In this document: in pieces, positions 7,297-15,013 of the stretch
Layout of the letters: every line of letters begins with the position of its first letter
Position numbering within the stretch: the stretch's first letter is position 1
Assembly (NCBI GenBank): GCA_017518705.1
Contig: JAFWUC010000060.1
Span: forward strand, 1 to 24,506
Direction: 5' to 3'
Length of the DNA: 24,506 nt
Source of the DNA: Clostridia bacterium
GTDB lineage: Bacteria; Bacillota_A; Clostridia; Christensenellales; Aristaeellaceae
Position numbers and translations under genes: made by a program
The notes under the pieces: model-generated
Database searches by the model: none
What the model saw: the letters and a program-made list of their open reading frames with translations, nothing else
Told to the model about the DNA's origin: nothing

Positions 7297-8426
7297 CCTC
7301 GCTCTACGTTCATATACCCTTCTGCGTGCGCAAGTGCGCATACTGCGATTTCGAGAGCTATGCCGGACGGCTGGACAGGGCTGACGCATACATCTGCCGG
7401 GTGCTGGAGGAAGCGGAAAAAAGGCGCGCGGAATACGGGGCATTTTCCTGCCTAAGCGTGTATCTGGGCGGTGGCACGCCCTCGCTTTTGACCCCGGAGC
7501 AGCTTGGCAGGCTGTGCGGGGAGCTGTTTGACATGTTCCCGCCGGAAAAAGACGCGGAGGTCACGCTGGAAGCCAATCCCGGTACGGTTACGCCGGAACT
7601 TTTTGCCGCCGCGGTGCGTCTTGGGTTCAACCGGCTTTCCCTGGGAGTGCAGGCGAAGCAGGAAAGGCTGCTTAAGCTGCTGGGCAGGGTACATACTTTT
7701 CCCGAGGCGCTCCGCGCCGTTGAGATGGCGCGGGAGGCAGGCATACGCAACATCAACTGCGACGTTATGTGCTGCCTGCCGACGCAGATGGAAGAAGAGC
7801 TCAACGAGACGCTAAGCAGTGTGGCGGATGCGGGGGCGGAGCACATATCGTGCTACAGCCTGATACTCGAGGAAGGCACACGGCTGCACAGGCAGGTGGA
7901 AAGCGGCGAACTGTCCCTGCCTAACGAGGAAGCGCAGCGCAGGCAGCTTAAAAGCGCGTCTGCGACTCTGAAAAGCAGGGGTTTTGAGCGATACGAGATA
8001 TCGAATTACGCCCGGAAGGGCTGCGAGTCCCGCCACAACATGGTGTACTGGGAACGGGGAGACTACCTGGGGCTGGGATGCGCGGCGCATTCCTTCATGC
8101 GGGGCGAGCGTTTTGGCAACCCGGGCTTCGACAGGTATTTGGCGGGAGAGGACGGCCTTGATCGGGAAGCGGTCAGCAGGGCTTCCGCGCTGGAAGAAGA
8201 GATACTTCTGGGCACCCGGCTCGTAAAAGGTATAAATCTTGAGCGCATACGGGTCGAGTACGGGGCGCAGGCCGCCGATAAACTGCTCGGACGCGCCGAA
8301 AAACTAAAAGGGCTCGTGCTTATCGAAGACGGGCGGCTGAAACTTACGGACGAAGGTTTCTTCGTCCACAACGCTGTGGTGCTGGAACTCGCGGCGGCCG
8401 TGCAGGGCGCCGTGCCGGACATATAA
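7293..8426 (+). CDS. hemW: Radical SAM heme chaperone HemW
   Basis: A 377-residue radical SAM protein of the HemN-like family. The 4Fe-4S/SAM motif CVRKCAYC (Cys11, Cys15, Cys18) follows the family's LYVHIPF lead, and the glycine-rich SAM motif GGGTPS is at 59-64. Length, the compact N-terminus and the position right behind lepA all favour HemW (heme binding and delivery) over the oxygen-independent coproporphyrinogen oxidase HemN. Relatives are often annotated as the latter. The start overlaps the lepA stop by the ATGA arrangement. In many Bacillota this gene is followed by hrcA-grpE-dnaK; here it is followed by a secreted RNase gene. Confidence 0.95.
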   Translation: MTSLYVHIPFCVRKCAYCDFESYAGRLDRADAYICRVLEEAEKRRAEYGAFSCLSVYLGGGTPSLLTPEQLGRLCGELFDMFPPEKDAEVTLEANPGTVTPELFAAAVRLGFNRLSLGVQAKQERLLKLLGRVHTFPEALRAVEMAREAGIRNINCDVMCCLPTQMEEELNETLSSVADAGAEHISCYSLILEEGTRLHRQVESGELSLPNEEAQRRQLKSASATLKSRGFERYEISNYARKGCESRHNMVYWERGDYLGLGCAAHSFMRGERFGNPGFDRYLAGEDGLDREAVSRASALEEEILLGTRLVKGINLERIRVEYGAQAADKLLGRAEKLKGLVLIEDGRLKLTDEGFFVHNAVVLELAAAVQGAVPDI

Positions 8427-8436
8427 GGAGGAACGA

Positions 8437-8982
8437 ATGAGGAAGATACTTTATCTCGCGCTTGCGCTGCTGCTGGCGCTTTCCTGCCTGGGGGAAAACA
8501 TTTCCGCCGACAACTGGGTGCAGCCGGAGGTCATCTGCGAAGACGGCGTGGCGCTGGCGGAGATCCCGGCCGGTCTCTCTTTCGAGATCTTAATGGTCGA
8601 ACTGGGTGAGGATTACTATCTCTGGCCGGAGGTGGCGCTTTATCTGCATGCGTTCTGCCAACTGCCGGAAAACTATATCACAAAAAACGACGCCATGGAC
8701 CTGGGCTGGGATTCCCGCGCGGGCAATTTGTGGGTGGTCGCGCCGGGCATGGTGATCGGCGGAGACAGGTTCGGGAACTATGAACGCCAGCTGCCCGCCG
8801 CGAAAGGCAGGAAGTATTACGAGTGCGACGTGGACTATGAGGGAGGCTACCGGGACAACGGCAGGCGCATAGTGTTCTCCAGCGACGGGCTCATCTACCT
8901 TACTTTTGACCACTACGACACTTTTACCCTGTTATATGACGGCTGGTACGAAGCGGACGCAAAGTACGTGCCGGCAAATTAG
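8437..8982 (+). CDS. Secreted barnase-type ribonuclease
   Basis: This 181-residue protein belongs to the microbial N1/T1 (barnase) RNase family, which cleaves single-stranded RNA, usually 3' of guanosine. A signal peptide (MRKILYLALALLLALS) and an about 45-residue pre-domain precede the RNase domain at about 65-167. Alignment by eye to Bacillus barnase is strong: LPENYITK, GNLWVVAPG, IGGDRFGN, RRIVFSSDGLIYLTFDHYDTF. The catalytic set is kept: Lys83 (barnase Lys27), Arg125 (Arg69), Glu129 (Glu73), Arg139 (Arg83), Arg143 (Arg87) and His159 (His102). A C-terminal tail of about 14 residues extends beyond barnase. An AAGGAGG site precedes the ATG. A barstar-like gene follows after 8 bp, as expected for a toxin and its inhibitor. 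SCLG in the signal region is a poor lipobox, so secretion is favoured over lipid anchoring. Confidence 0.93.
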   Translation: MRKILYLALALLLALSCLGENISADNWVQPEVICEDGVALAEIPAGLSFEILMVELGEDYYLWPEVALYLHAFCQLPENYITKNDAMDLGWDSRAGNLWVVAPGMVIGGDRFGNYERQLPAAKGRKYYECDVDYEGGYRDNGRRIVFSSDGLIYLTFDHYDTFTLLYDGWYEADAKYVPAN

Positions 8983-8990
8983 GAGGCAGT

Positions 8991-9263
8991 ATGTACATAA
9001 TCGACGGAAGCAAAATGGCCACCCGGAAGGATGCCTGGGACGAGATCAAAAGGGGCATCGACGCCCCCGCATATATGGGCAGCAACCTTGACGCGTTAAA
9101 CGACATACTGGGGGAGACCAGGGGAGATATCCTGCTGACCCATGCGTGCGTGATGCTCAACAGCCTGGGCAGATACGGCTGCCGCATACTCGAGGTGTTT
9201 TTTGCGGCTGCGAAAGCCAACAAATACCTTTCTTTCTCGGTAGGTCACAAGCCTGAGGAATAA
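8991..9263 (+). CDS. Barstar-family ribonuclease inhibitor
   Basis: A 90-residue cytoplasmic protein the size of barstar (89-90). It starts with the family's IDG strand and contains the binding-helix signature PAYMGSNLDALNDIL (26-40). By alignment to barstar, Tyr28, Asp34 and Asp38 match Tyr29, Asp35 and Asp39, which fill the barnase active site. Trp38 is replaced by Asn37, and the position of Glu76 appears to be Ala72 within ILEVFFAAAK. The gene begins 8 bp after the barnase-type RNase stop and has a GGAGG site. It most likely protects the producing cell from its own RNase before export. It is followed 2 bp later by the MATE transporter gene. Confidence 0.92.
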   Translation: MYIIDGSKMATRKDAWDEIKRGIDAPAYMGSNLDALNDILGETRGDILLTHACVMLNSLGRYGCRILEVFFAAAKANKYLSFSVGHKPEE

Positions 9264-9265
9264 CA

Positions 9266-10654
9266 GTGCTGGCGCAGGACAGAAAACGCTATCTTAAGCT
9301 CATCGCCCACCTGGCATGGCCGACCATACTGGAGCAGACGCTGTCCACACTGGTAAGCTACGTGGACACCGCGATGGTGGGGCGCCTGGGCACCCAAGCC
9401 ACCGCCGCCGTAGGCTGCACCATGACCGTAAACTGGATGCTGGGCAGCGTGGTGATGGCGCTGGGCATAGGCTTCCTGGCCTATATAGCCCGGAGCATGG
9501 GCGCGGGCAAACAGGAGCAGGCGAGAAAAGCTTCCGCCCAGTCGGTCACGGTGGCAGTGAGCCTTGGGCTCATAATGACCGCGGTCGTGCTGCCTTTGGC
9601 AAACAGGGTGCCCGTCTGGATGCGCGCGGATAAGAATATACAGCAAAAGGCAGGCGAATACCTGTTCATTTTGTATATGCCGATGGTATTCCGTTCCGCT
9701 TCGATAATGTTCGGCACGGTATTGAGGGCTTCGGGCGACACCCGCACGCCCATGCGGGTGAACACGGGCGTGAACGTGATTAACGTGGTGCTCAATTTCC
9801 TTCTGATCTACAGGACCAGGGAGCTCACGCTGCTGGGACTGAAGTTCACCTGCCCCGGCGCGGACCTTGGCGTTACTGGCGCGGCGATCGCAAGCGCGAT
9901 CGCGTTCACTGTGGGCGGCATCTGGATGACCGTATGCCTGTACAAAAGTCCGGTCGTATCTCCGAAAGGTCACAGTTACAGGCCGGATAAGGCGATACTC
10001 GGCCCCTGCTTCAGGGTGGCACTGCCCAGCTGTCTGCAGAGGCTGGCGACCAGCAGCGGATACGTGGTGTTTTCCAGCATGATAAACTCCATAAACCAGG
10101 TGTCGACCGCTGCCCACACCATAGCCAACACCGCGGAAAGCGCGTTCTATATCCCCGGCTGGGGCATGCAGACCGCGGCCAGCACTCTGATAGGCAACGC
10201 TTACGGTGAGGGCGACAGGGAAAAGCTCAAGGCGCTGTCACGCCTGCTGCTGATAATCGAGTTTATCGTGATGACGGTGAGCGGGACGATACTGTTCCTG
10301 GGCGCGGAAGGGCTGATAGGCCTGTTCAACCGGGACGAAGAAGTGATCTCGCTGGGAGCAAAGGTGCTGAAGATGGTGGCGATCTCGGAGCCCATCTACG
10401 GTATCGCCATAATCATCGAGGGCATATTCAACGGCATAGGAGACACTTTCCACTCTTTCCTGTTCAATGTGACGGGCATGTGGGGGATAAGGATACTGGG
10501 CACTTACATATTCGTGTCCCTCATGGGCGGAGACCTGACCGCCGCCTGGGGCTGCATGATCGCCCACAACGTGTGCCTGGGCATAATGCTGAGCATAAAA
10601 TATCTTCGGGGCAGATGGAGACCCGGAACAAATGCCGAGACAAATGCGTCTTAA
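9266..10654 (+). CDS. MATE-family efflux transporter
   Basis: A 462-residue polytopic membrane protein with about 12 hydrophobic segments in two similar halves, the normal MATE size. Family-type sequences include WPTILEQTLSTLVSYVDTAMVGRLG in the first helix, GTVLRASGDTRTPM after helix 5, and the second-half counterparts GWGMQTAASTLIGNAYGEGD and IFNGIGDTFHSFLFN. Such carriers expel cationic drugs or metabolites using Na+ or H+ gradients; the substrate cannot be told from sequence. The start is GTG at 9266 with GAGG upstream inside the barstar 3' end, two bases after the barstar stop, suggesting coupled translation. Confidence 0.93.
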   Translation: MLAQDRKRYLKLIAHLAWPTILEQTLSTLVSYVDTAMVGRLGTQATAAVGCTMTVNWMLGSVVMALGIGFLAYIARSMGAGKQEQARKASAQSVTVAVSLGLIMTAVVLPLANRVPVWMRADKNIQQKAGEYLFILYMPMVFRSASIMFGTVLRASGDTRTPMRVNTGVNVINVVLNFLLIYRTRELTLLGLKFTCPGADLGVTGAAIASAIAFTVGGIWMTVCLYKSPVVSPKGHSYRPDKAILGPCFRVALPSCLQRLATSSGYVVFSSMINSINQVSTAAHTIANTAESAFYIPGWGMQTAASTLIGNAYGEGDREKLKALSRLLLIIEFIVMTVSGTILFLGAEGLIGLFNRDEEVISLGAKVLKMVAISEPIYGIAIIIEGIFNGIGDTFHSFLFNVTGMWGIRILGTYIFVSLMGGDLTAAWGCMIAHNVCLGIMLSIKYLRGRWRPGTNAETNAS

Positions 10655-10697
10655 CAAAGTCGGCACTGCGATTAAATGACACTTTAGGAGGCAATAC

Positions 10698-12209
10698 ATG
10701 AAAAAACTTATAAGCATGCTGGTCGTGCTGTGTCTGTGCCTTTCTGCCGTAGCTTTTGCGGACGGCGCCATGGGCGACCTTTACGACAAGGTGGTGCATC
10801 TGGCGTTTGACACCACCAACGTGACCCTGACCGCCGAGGCGGAGTTCAAATTCGACGGGGAATGGTTCAAGACCATGCACGCGTCATATAAGCAGGACGG
10901 CTTCCGTTCCTACTTAAGCTACATGCTTGACAGCCCCACTCTGGAGGACAGCGTGTATACGGGCGGCTATACCGTGTTCGGAGAGGGAAACGTCGCTTAT
11001 TCCAACGACACTTACCTGGGCAATTACTACTATGAGAACCCCACCAAACTCAGCGACAGGGTGCTGGTGCGCACTCCCAAGACGGACATGCTGCTAGGGC
11101 TGGGCAAGCTGCTCGCGCTGGACGCCGAAGATTACGTGACCCAGGACGTTAGCGAGAAAGCCTACACCTTCAAGGCGGGCGCGCTGGACGAAGTGATCAA
11201 CCGCAGCGCGTATTACCTGATAATGGACTACATACGCGACAATTACTACATGGACCTGTTCCACGAGTGGGACTACAGCGCCAGCGGCGAAAAGTACACC
11301 TATGTGTACTATGAGGACCATCAGGAGCTGGCGGCTCAGAAATTCCTGCAGATCTACGGCGAGGAGTTCCCGGTGGATGCGGCTTATGACGAACTGGACG
11401 AGACCACGCTGGGCAGATACGACGTGGTGCTCAGAATGCTGGACCAGATGGAAAACGAGATCCGCAAGGCGTACGGCGGAAAAGTGGTGTACGTCAAGAA
11501 CGACGGCACCGCCCAGGTGTTCGATTCCTTTGAGGAATACGCCGTGGAGGCGGGGATCGTCGAAGTGGATTATGTAAACTACCTGTCTTCGCTCAAGCGC
11601 TTCTATTCCGACAAGTACGGCGAGGAACTCACCGACGAGACCATTAGCATCATCTCCTTCACCGCTTCCGAGGAACTCTGGATGGCGTATCTGGAGCTGG
11701 GCGAAGCGATGGATGAGTATTATATCCAGCTCGCCAGGAGCGAGGATCCCAAGGCGATCTACGCCGTGGTGCGCGAAGACGGCACGCTCAAAACCTATCA
11801 GATCAGGAGGGGCAAGACGCTGACCGTGACCCAGGAGGTCATGGCAAACATCAGCTACGCGTCCCTGGCTTCTCTGGATTCCAAGGTGATTCTTGACGAC
11901 GCGGGCAACCTGAGCGTATTTGAAGGCACCGCCGAGATCAGCGTAGAGTACACCGACGGCAGCAAACATACCCTCGAGATCGCCTTTACGCTCGGAGCGA
12001 AGGATTACGGTTCCACCAAAGTGCCCGAGACCTTCGTGCCTGAAGAGTACGGTCTGGTAAGCTATGAGGAGTACGTGGCGAGCCTGGAAAGCGAGAGCGG
12101 CGAGGAAGGCCCGAGCATTGAAGAGTTCCTGGCCAACGCGCCCAAGACCATAAGCTTTATGGGCAAGACCTTTGAGACCGAAGTAGATTATTACGGCGGC
12201 GAAGGCTGA
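10698..12209 (+). CDS. Large exported protein of unknown function
   Basis: A 503-residue protein with a clear signal peptide (MKKLISMLVVLCLCLSAVAFA, cleavage probably after AFA). The mature chain is acidic and very rich in Tyr, Asp and Glu. It shows no Cys-based or catalytic motif I recognise and no C-terminal anchor or sorting signal. The middle (about 180-330) looks helical and the last third looks like beta-sandwich (ISVEYTDGSKHTLEIAFTLG). The start ATG has GGAGG seven bases upstream. It is the last gene before the strong terminator at 12233. The 43-bp gap after the MATE gene contains no obvious promoter, so co-transcription is likely. The signal sequence resembles that of the 289-residue exported protein, but the mature parts do not look related. 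Confidence 0.85.
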   Translation: MKKLISMLVVLCLCLSAVAFADGAMGDLYDKVVHLAFDTTNVTLTAEAEFKFDGEWFKTMHASYKQDGFRSYLSYMLDSPTLEDSVYTGGYTVFGEGNVAYSNDTYLGNYYYENPTKLSDRVLVRTPKTDMLLGLGKLLALDAEDYVTQDVSEKAYTFKAGALDEVINRSAYYLIMDYIRDNYYMDLFHEWDYSASGEKYTYVYYEDHQELAAQKFLQIYGEEFPVDAAYDELDETTLGRYDVVLRMLDQMENEIRKAYGGKVVYVKNDGTAQVFDSFEEYAVEAGIVEVDYVNYLSSLKRFYSDKYGEELTDETISIISFTASEELWMAYLELGEAMDEYYIQLARSEDPKAIYAVVREDGTLKTYQIRRGKTLTVTQEVMANISYASLASLDSKVILDDAGNLSVFEGTAEISVEYTDGSKHTLEIAFTLGAKDYGSTKVPETFVPEEYGLVSYEEYVASLESESGEEGPSIEEFLANAPKTISFMGKTFETEVDYYGGEG

Positions 12210-12232
12210 TAAACAAAACACGGACATAAAAG

Positions 12233-12270
12233 CCGTGCGCGGTCAAACTGACCGCGCACGGTGTTTTTTT
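12233..12270. terminator. Bidirectional intrinsic terminator
   Basis: A perfect 13-bp GC-rich stem (12233-12245 with 12249-12261, core GTGCGCGGTCA) with a 3-base loop is followed on the plus strand by TGTTTTTTTAT. On the minus strand a shorter CTTTTATG tail follows. It ends the 3244-12209 run and probably also the convergent minus-strand gene whose stop is at 12283. Confidence 0.92.
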
Positions 12271-12282
12271 ATACGGGTCGAC

Positions 12283-13323
12283 CTAATCTCCGCTCGGCAG
12301 GAACACCAGGTTGGCGATGTCGTGCCCTTTCACTTCAAACGGATCGACAGACAGGGACAGGTGCACGCCCCTGTCGATCGTGGAATCAAACACTTTCTCC
12401 ATATCGTTCAGGTGCGGCTGCGACATGTTTATGCCCTTTAAGCCGTCCAGAGCGGCCAGCTGGTCTATAAAATGATCGCCCTTGCCGCAGAAGTGGACTA
12501 TGCCGCCGTATTCTTTGAGCAGCCTGCCGTCGTAGGGAGCGATGTATTCCCTGAAGAACTTGGGAGAAAGGTTCATGGCGCTGTCGTCTCTGAGCACCAG
12601 GCTGCCGCCTTCCACATACCTGAAATAGTTGCTGCGCCCGCGGTTTTCCGGGAAGAGTTCCAGCCAGCCTTCTATCTGGAGCTTGATGTAGGCGGCAAGC
12701 TTGTTCTGCAGGGCATGTATTTCGTCCGGCAGGTCGTAGAGGGCATAGAACAGTTCGCTGCCCCACAGCAGCTCCAGATTATCCATGGGACCCTGCAGGT
12801 CGGGCTGCTCAACATGCACGTATTTACCGATTTTGGGATATGTGTCGGCGATCTCCCTGAACAGCCTGCCAACGCGGTAAATGTCCCTGAAATTGCCCGC
12901 CTGCAGATCCGGAAGGGGCTGGTCGATCAGCTCGATGCACTTTTCCTCGCCCAGCTTTATCACGTTGGGCAGGGTATTGCTTTCTCGGGGCATTACGAAT
13001 AGCGGCGCTCCGAAAGCGGAGGCTACGTTGCCAACGCCGTAATTGCATCTTACGCGCAGGGGGAAGCTGCCGTCCCGGCTGAGACGCTGATTGACGCGGC
13101 AAAACTCGCTGAGCAGCATTTTCTCGTCGTCCGCTATGGCGTCGTTTATGTTGACCGCCGGCCAGTAAAGACCGGAAGGCGCGGCTTTTCTGCCCCGGGG
13201 CCTGTCCCCGCTGCCCGCTTCGTGGCGGCTCCAGGCGGACAGATACGCCTGTATCTCGTCCTCCGCGCGCTCGTCTATGCGGCTTTCTATGTCATCCAGA
13301 TATTTTTTGATGAGATCGGTCAT
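12283..13323 (-). CDS. URO-D superfamily protein (uroporphyrinogen decarboxylase / MtaA-like fold)
   Basis: A 346-residue protein related to the uroporphyrinogen decarboxylase superfamily, which also contains corrinoid-dependent methyltransferases such as MtaA. The pattern GGIVHFCGKGDHFIDQLA near the C-terminus gives His277-x-Cys279, the kind of His/Cys zinc ligand pair used by the methyltransferase branch. The typical linker MNLSPKFFREYIAPY (about 250-264) precedes it. The N-terminal Arg-rich substrate loop of true HemE is not apparent, so heme synthesis is unlikely. The ATG overlaps the stop of the upstream radical SAM gene (ATGA), so the two proteins are probably made together and act together. 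The substrate is unknown. No corrinoid-binding protein is seen nearby. Confidence 0.82.
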   Translation of the reverse strand: MTDLIKKYLDDIESRIDERAEDEIQAYLSAWSRHEAGSGDRPRGRKAAPSGLYWPAVNINDAIADDEKMLLSEFCRVNQRLSRDGSFPLRVRCNYGVGNVASAFGAPLFVMPRESNTLPNVIKLGEEKCIELIDQPLPDLQAGNFRDIYRVGRLFREIADTYPKIGKYVHVEQPDLQGPMDNLELLWGSELFYALYDLPDEIHALQNKLAAYIKLQIEGWLELFPENRGRSNYFRYVEGGSLVLRDDSAMNLSPKFFREYIAPYDGRLLKEYGGIVHFCGKGDHFIDQLAALDGLKGINMSQPHLNDMEKVFDSTIDRGVHLSLSVDPFEVKGHDIANLVFLPSGD

Positions 13324-14447
13324 ATGACGATATCCTCCGGATTGTAGCCTTTTGGCAGGGGCTCTTCGCTTAAAAAGGGCAGGCTTTCGTCTTCCAGCGC
13401 GGGCAGCAGCGCTTCAAAAGGTATGCCGTCAAACTCGCTGCCGTAGGTGGAACGCCCGAACCAGCCGCCTTCCTTGGCGCACTGGTTGAGGTCGCGGGCG
13501 AACTTGGTGCGGTTGGAACAGTCGTGCACCAATACTGGCCAGCCCTCCTGTGCGGCGTCTTTCATGAGCCTTAAGCTGAGCTCACGGCTGAAAACGGGGG
13601 AGAGGTAGCCATGCCGGTACATATACATGCTTTCGCCCAGGTAATTCTGAACGTTGTTGGGATTCAGATGCAGTTCCGCCAGGTTTATGAAATCCGGCCC
13701 CGCGTCCAGCACGGCGGCTTTCTTTTTTGCGAAGGCGGCGTAGAATTCTCGGGTCATGGGCGTTTCGATGCCTACCATGGGTATGTACTTTTTCGCCGCG
13801 CGGATGTTGTTTATGACCCTGTCGGAGCACAGGCTTGCGCCCAGGTTGATGCGCAGCTCGTTAAGCCCCGCGTCGCCCAGCGCTTTAAGCTGATCTTCGG
13901 TGGCGTGGATGCCGTTGGTATACAGGTGCTGATACACGCCCGCCTTGGCGAGGCGCGAGATCATGGAGTAGTATTTTTCTATCTCCATGAACGGCTCCAG
14001 GTACACGTACGCGACTCCGCTGGGCTTATTTCCGGCGGACAGGAGCAGATCGATGTCTTCCTCGCGGAATTTGGTGCCGCCGATCTCCCACATTCCCTCA
14101 CCGATGGGCGGGATCTCGTCCAGCACGCCGTAATCGTAACAGAAGGGGCAGGCGGCGTCGCACTTGTTGGTCTTGCGTATGGCGCCCAGCCCCGTTCCGC
14201 ACAGACAGCTCACGCAGCCCTTGGGGAAACGGGAAAAATCGCCCACGTATTTTGTGCGTCCGTTCAGGCTTTTAAGCCCCGGAATCTCGCTTTCCAGCTG
14301 CGAAAACCTGTGTTCCACGGCGCTTTCAAGCTGAAACAGTCCGCTGTATGCGATCTCCGTCTGCCGGGGAGAAAGCTCTTCCCCCTGCTGCTGGAGCTCG
14401 GCAAAAAACCTGAACCATATAAGTGCATCCCGCTTGGAAATCAGCAT
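13320..14447 (-). CDS. Radical SAM protein of unknown function
   Basis: A 375-residue protein with the radical SAM cluster motif CDAACPFC (Cys96, Cys100, Cys103). Just before it lies a second cysteine group, CVSCLC (Cys78, Cys81, Cys83), and further cysteines occur near the C-terminus (VHDCSN and LNQC), possibly for an auxiliary cluster. The central part (YVYLEPFMEIEKYY, LYTNGIHATEDQL, LRINLGAS) has the beta-alpha pattern of the radical SAM barrel. I chose the ATG at 14447-14445 because GGAGG sits seven bases upstream; the open frame extends 32 codons further without a usable site. No cobalamin-binding motif is visible. The gene is coupled by an ATGA overlap to the URO-D-like gene. The pathway is unknown. 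Confidence 0.85.
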   Translation of the reverse strand: MLISKRDALIWFRFFAELQQQGEELSPRQTEIAYSGLFQLESAVEHRFSQLESEIPGLKSLNGRTKYVGDFSRFPKGCVSCLCGTGLGAIRKTNKCDAACPFCYDYGVLDEIPPIGEGMWEIGGTKFREEDIDLLLSAGNKPSGVAYVYLEPFMEIEKYYSMISRLAKAGVYQHLYTNGIHATEDQLKALGDAGLNELRINLGASLCSDRVINNIRAAKKYIPMVGIETPMTREFYAAFAKKKAAVLDAGPDFINLAELHLNPNNVQNYLGESMYMYRHGYLSPVFSRELSLRLMKDAAQEGWPVLVHDCSNRTKFARDLNQCAKEGGWFGRSTYGSEFDGIPFEALLPALEDESLPFLSEEPLPKGYNPEDIVI

Positions 14448-14537
14448 AACACCACCTCCCGAATATAATAAATCATAATTGTGACGATACGGTTTAGAAA
14501 GTATGAAGGATTGGATGCCGCCCGCACAAATATGCTC

Positions 14538-14566
14538 TTGCAATAATCGGAGAAATGGGATATAAT
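14538..14566 (+). promoter_or_regulatory. Promoter of rsfS
   Basis: -35 TTGCAA (14538-14543), a 17-bp spacer and -10 TATAAT (14561-14566), about 35 bp before the rsfS ATG. The radical SAM gene diverges from this region, but its own promoter is not clear by eye. Confidence 0.75.
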
Positions 14567-14600
14567 AAACCTGCGAACACTGTTTGAACGGAGGGGTTTT

Positions 14601-14966
14601 ATGTACGAACCCAAAGATTTGGCGCTAGAGATCGCCCAAGTGCTGGACAGCAAAAAGGCGGAGAACATAACTATACTCAAGGTGGATCAGCTTACCAGCA
14701 TAACGGATTATTTCGTGATCTGCTCCGGCCGCAGCGCCCAGGCGGTACACACGCTTTATGAAGAAGTGTCCGACCGCATGGCTGAAAAAGGCATCGCTTT
14801 CAGGAGAAACGACGGCGTAAGGGAGAGCCGGTGGATCGTGCTGGACTACTCCAGCGTGATCGTGCACATTTTCCACCCGGAAGAAAGGGAGCACTACAAC
14901 ATCGAACGCCTGTGGGCGGACGGCACCAACCAGGTGGAGTTCGTCCCCGAAAAGCCGGGAAACTGA
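14601..14966 (+). CDS. rsfS: Ribosomal silencing factor RsfS (Iojap family)
   Basis: A 121-residue protein that binds ribosomal protein uL14 on the 50S subunit and blocks subunit joining in starvation or stationary phase. The family pattern is plain: KAENITILKVDQLTSITDYFVICSGRSAQAVHT at about 18-50, then GVRESRWIVLDYSSVIVHIFHPEEREHYNIERLWAD at about 74-110. Length is normal. The ATG has GGAGG nine bases upstream and its own promoter. It usually sits next to nadD and yqeK in Bacillota; here it stands alone between a divergent radical SAM gene and a terminator. Confidence 0.97.
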   Translation: MYEPKDLALEIAQVLDSKKAENITILKVDQLTSITDYFVICSGRSAQAVHTLYEEVSDRMAEKGIAFRRNDGVRESRWIVLDYSSVIVHIFHPEEREHYNIERLWADGTNQVEFVPEKPGN

Positions 14967-14980
14967 TCAAGCATAAAAAT

Positions 14981-15013
14981 AAACGCGGATGCCTGAAACG
15001 GGCATCCGCGTTT
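14981..15013. terminator. Bidirectional terminator between rsfS and the cda operon
   Basis: A perfect 13-bp stem (14981-14993 with 15001-15013, core CGCGGATGCC) with a 7-base loop. The plus-strand tail is TTTAATG and the minus-strand tail is ATTTTTATG. It serves the convergent rsfS and cdaA-cdaR transcripts; the stop codon of the minus-strand 140-codon gene abuts the stem. Confidence 0.85.

Noticed and set aside
11094..12227. 377-codon open frame on the minus strand
   Set aside because: It is antisense to the large exported protein, which has a signal peptide and a good ribosome-binding site. The antisense frame runs into the terminator region and has no recognisable product.
12283..13323. 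True HemE (uroporphyrinogen decarboxylase)
   Set aside because: The fold family fits, but the N-terminal arginine-rich substrate loop of HemE is not apparent. The His-x-Cys pair points to the methyltransferase-like branch, and no heme genes flank it.
14448..14543. 32-codon N-terminal extension of the radical SAM protein
   Set aside because: The extension has no ribosome-binding site and runs into the rsfS promoter region. The internal ATG at 14447 has GGAGG at ideal spacing.
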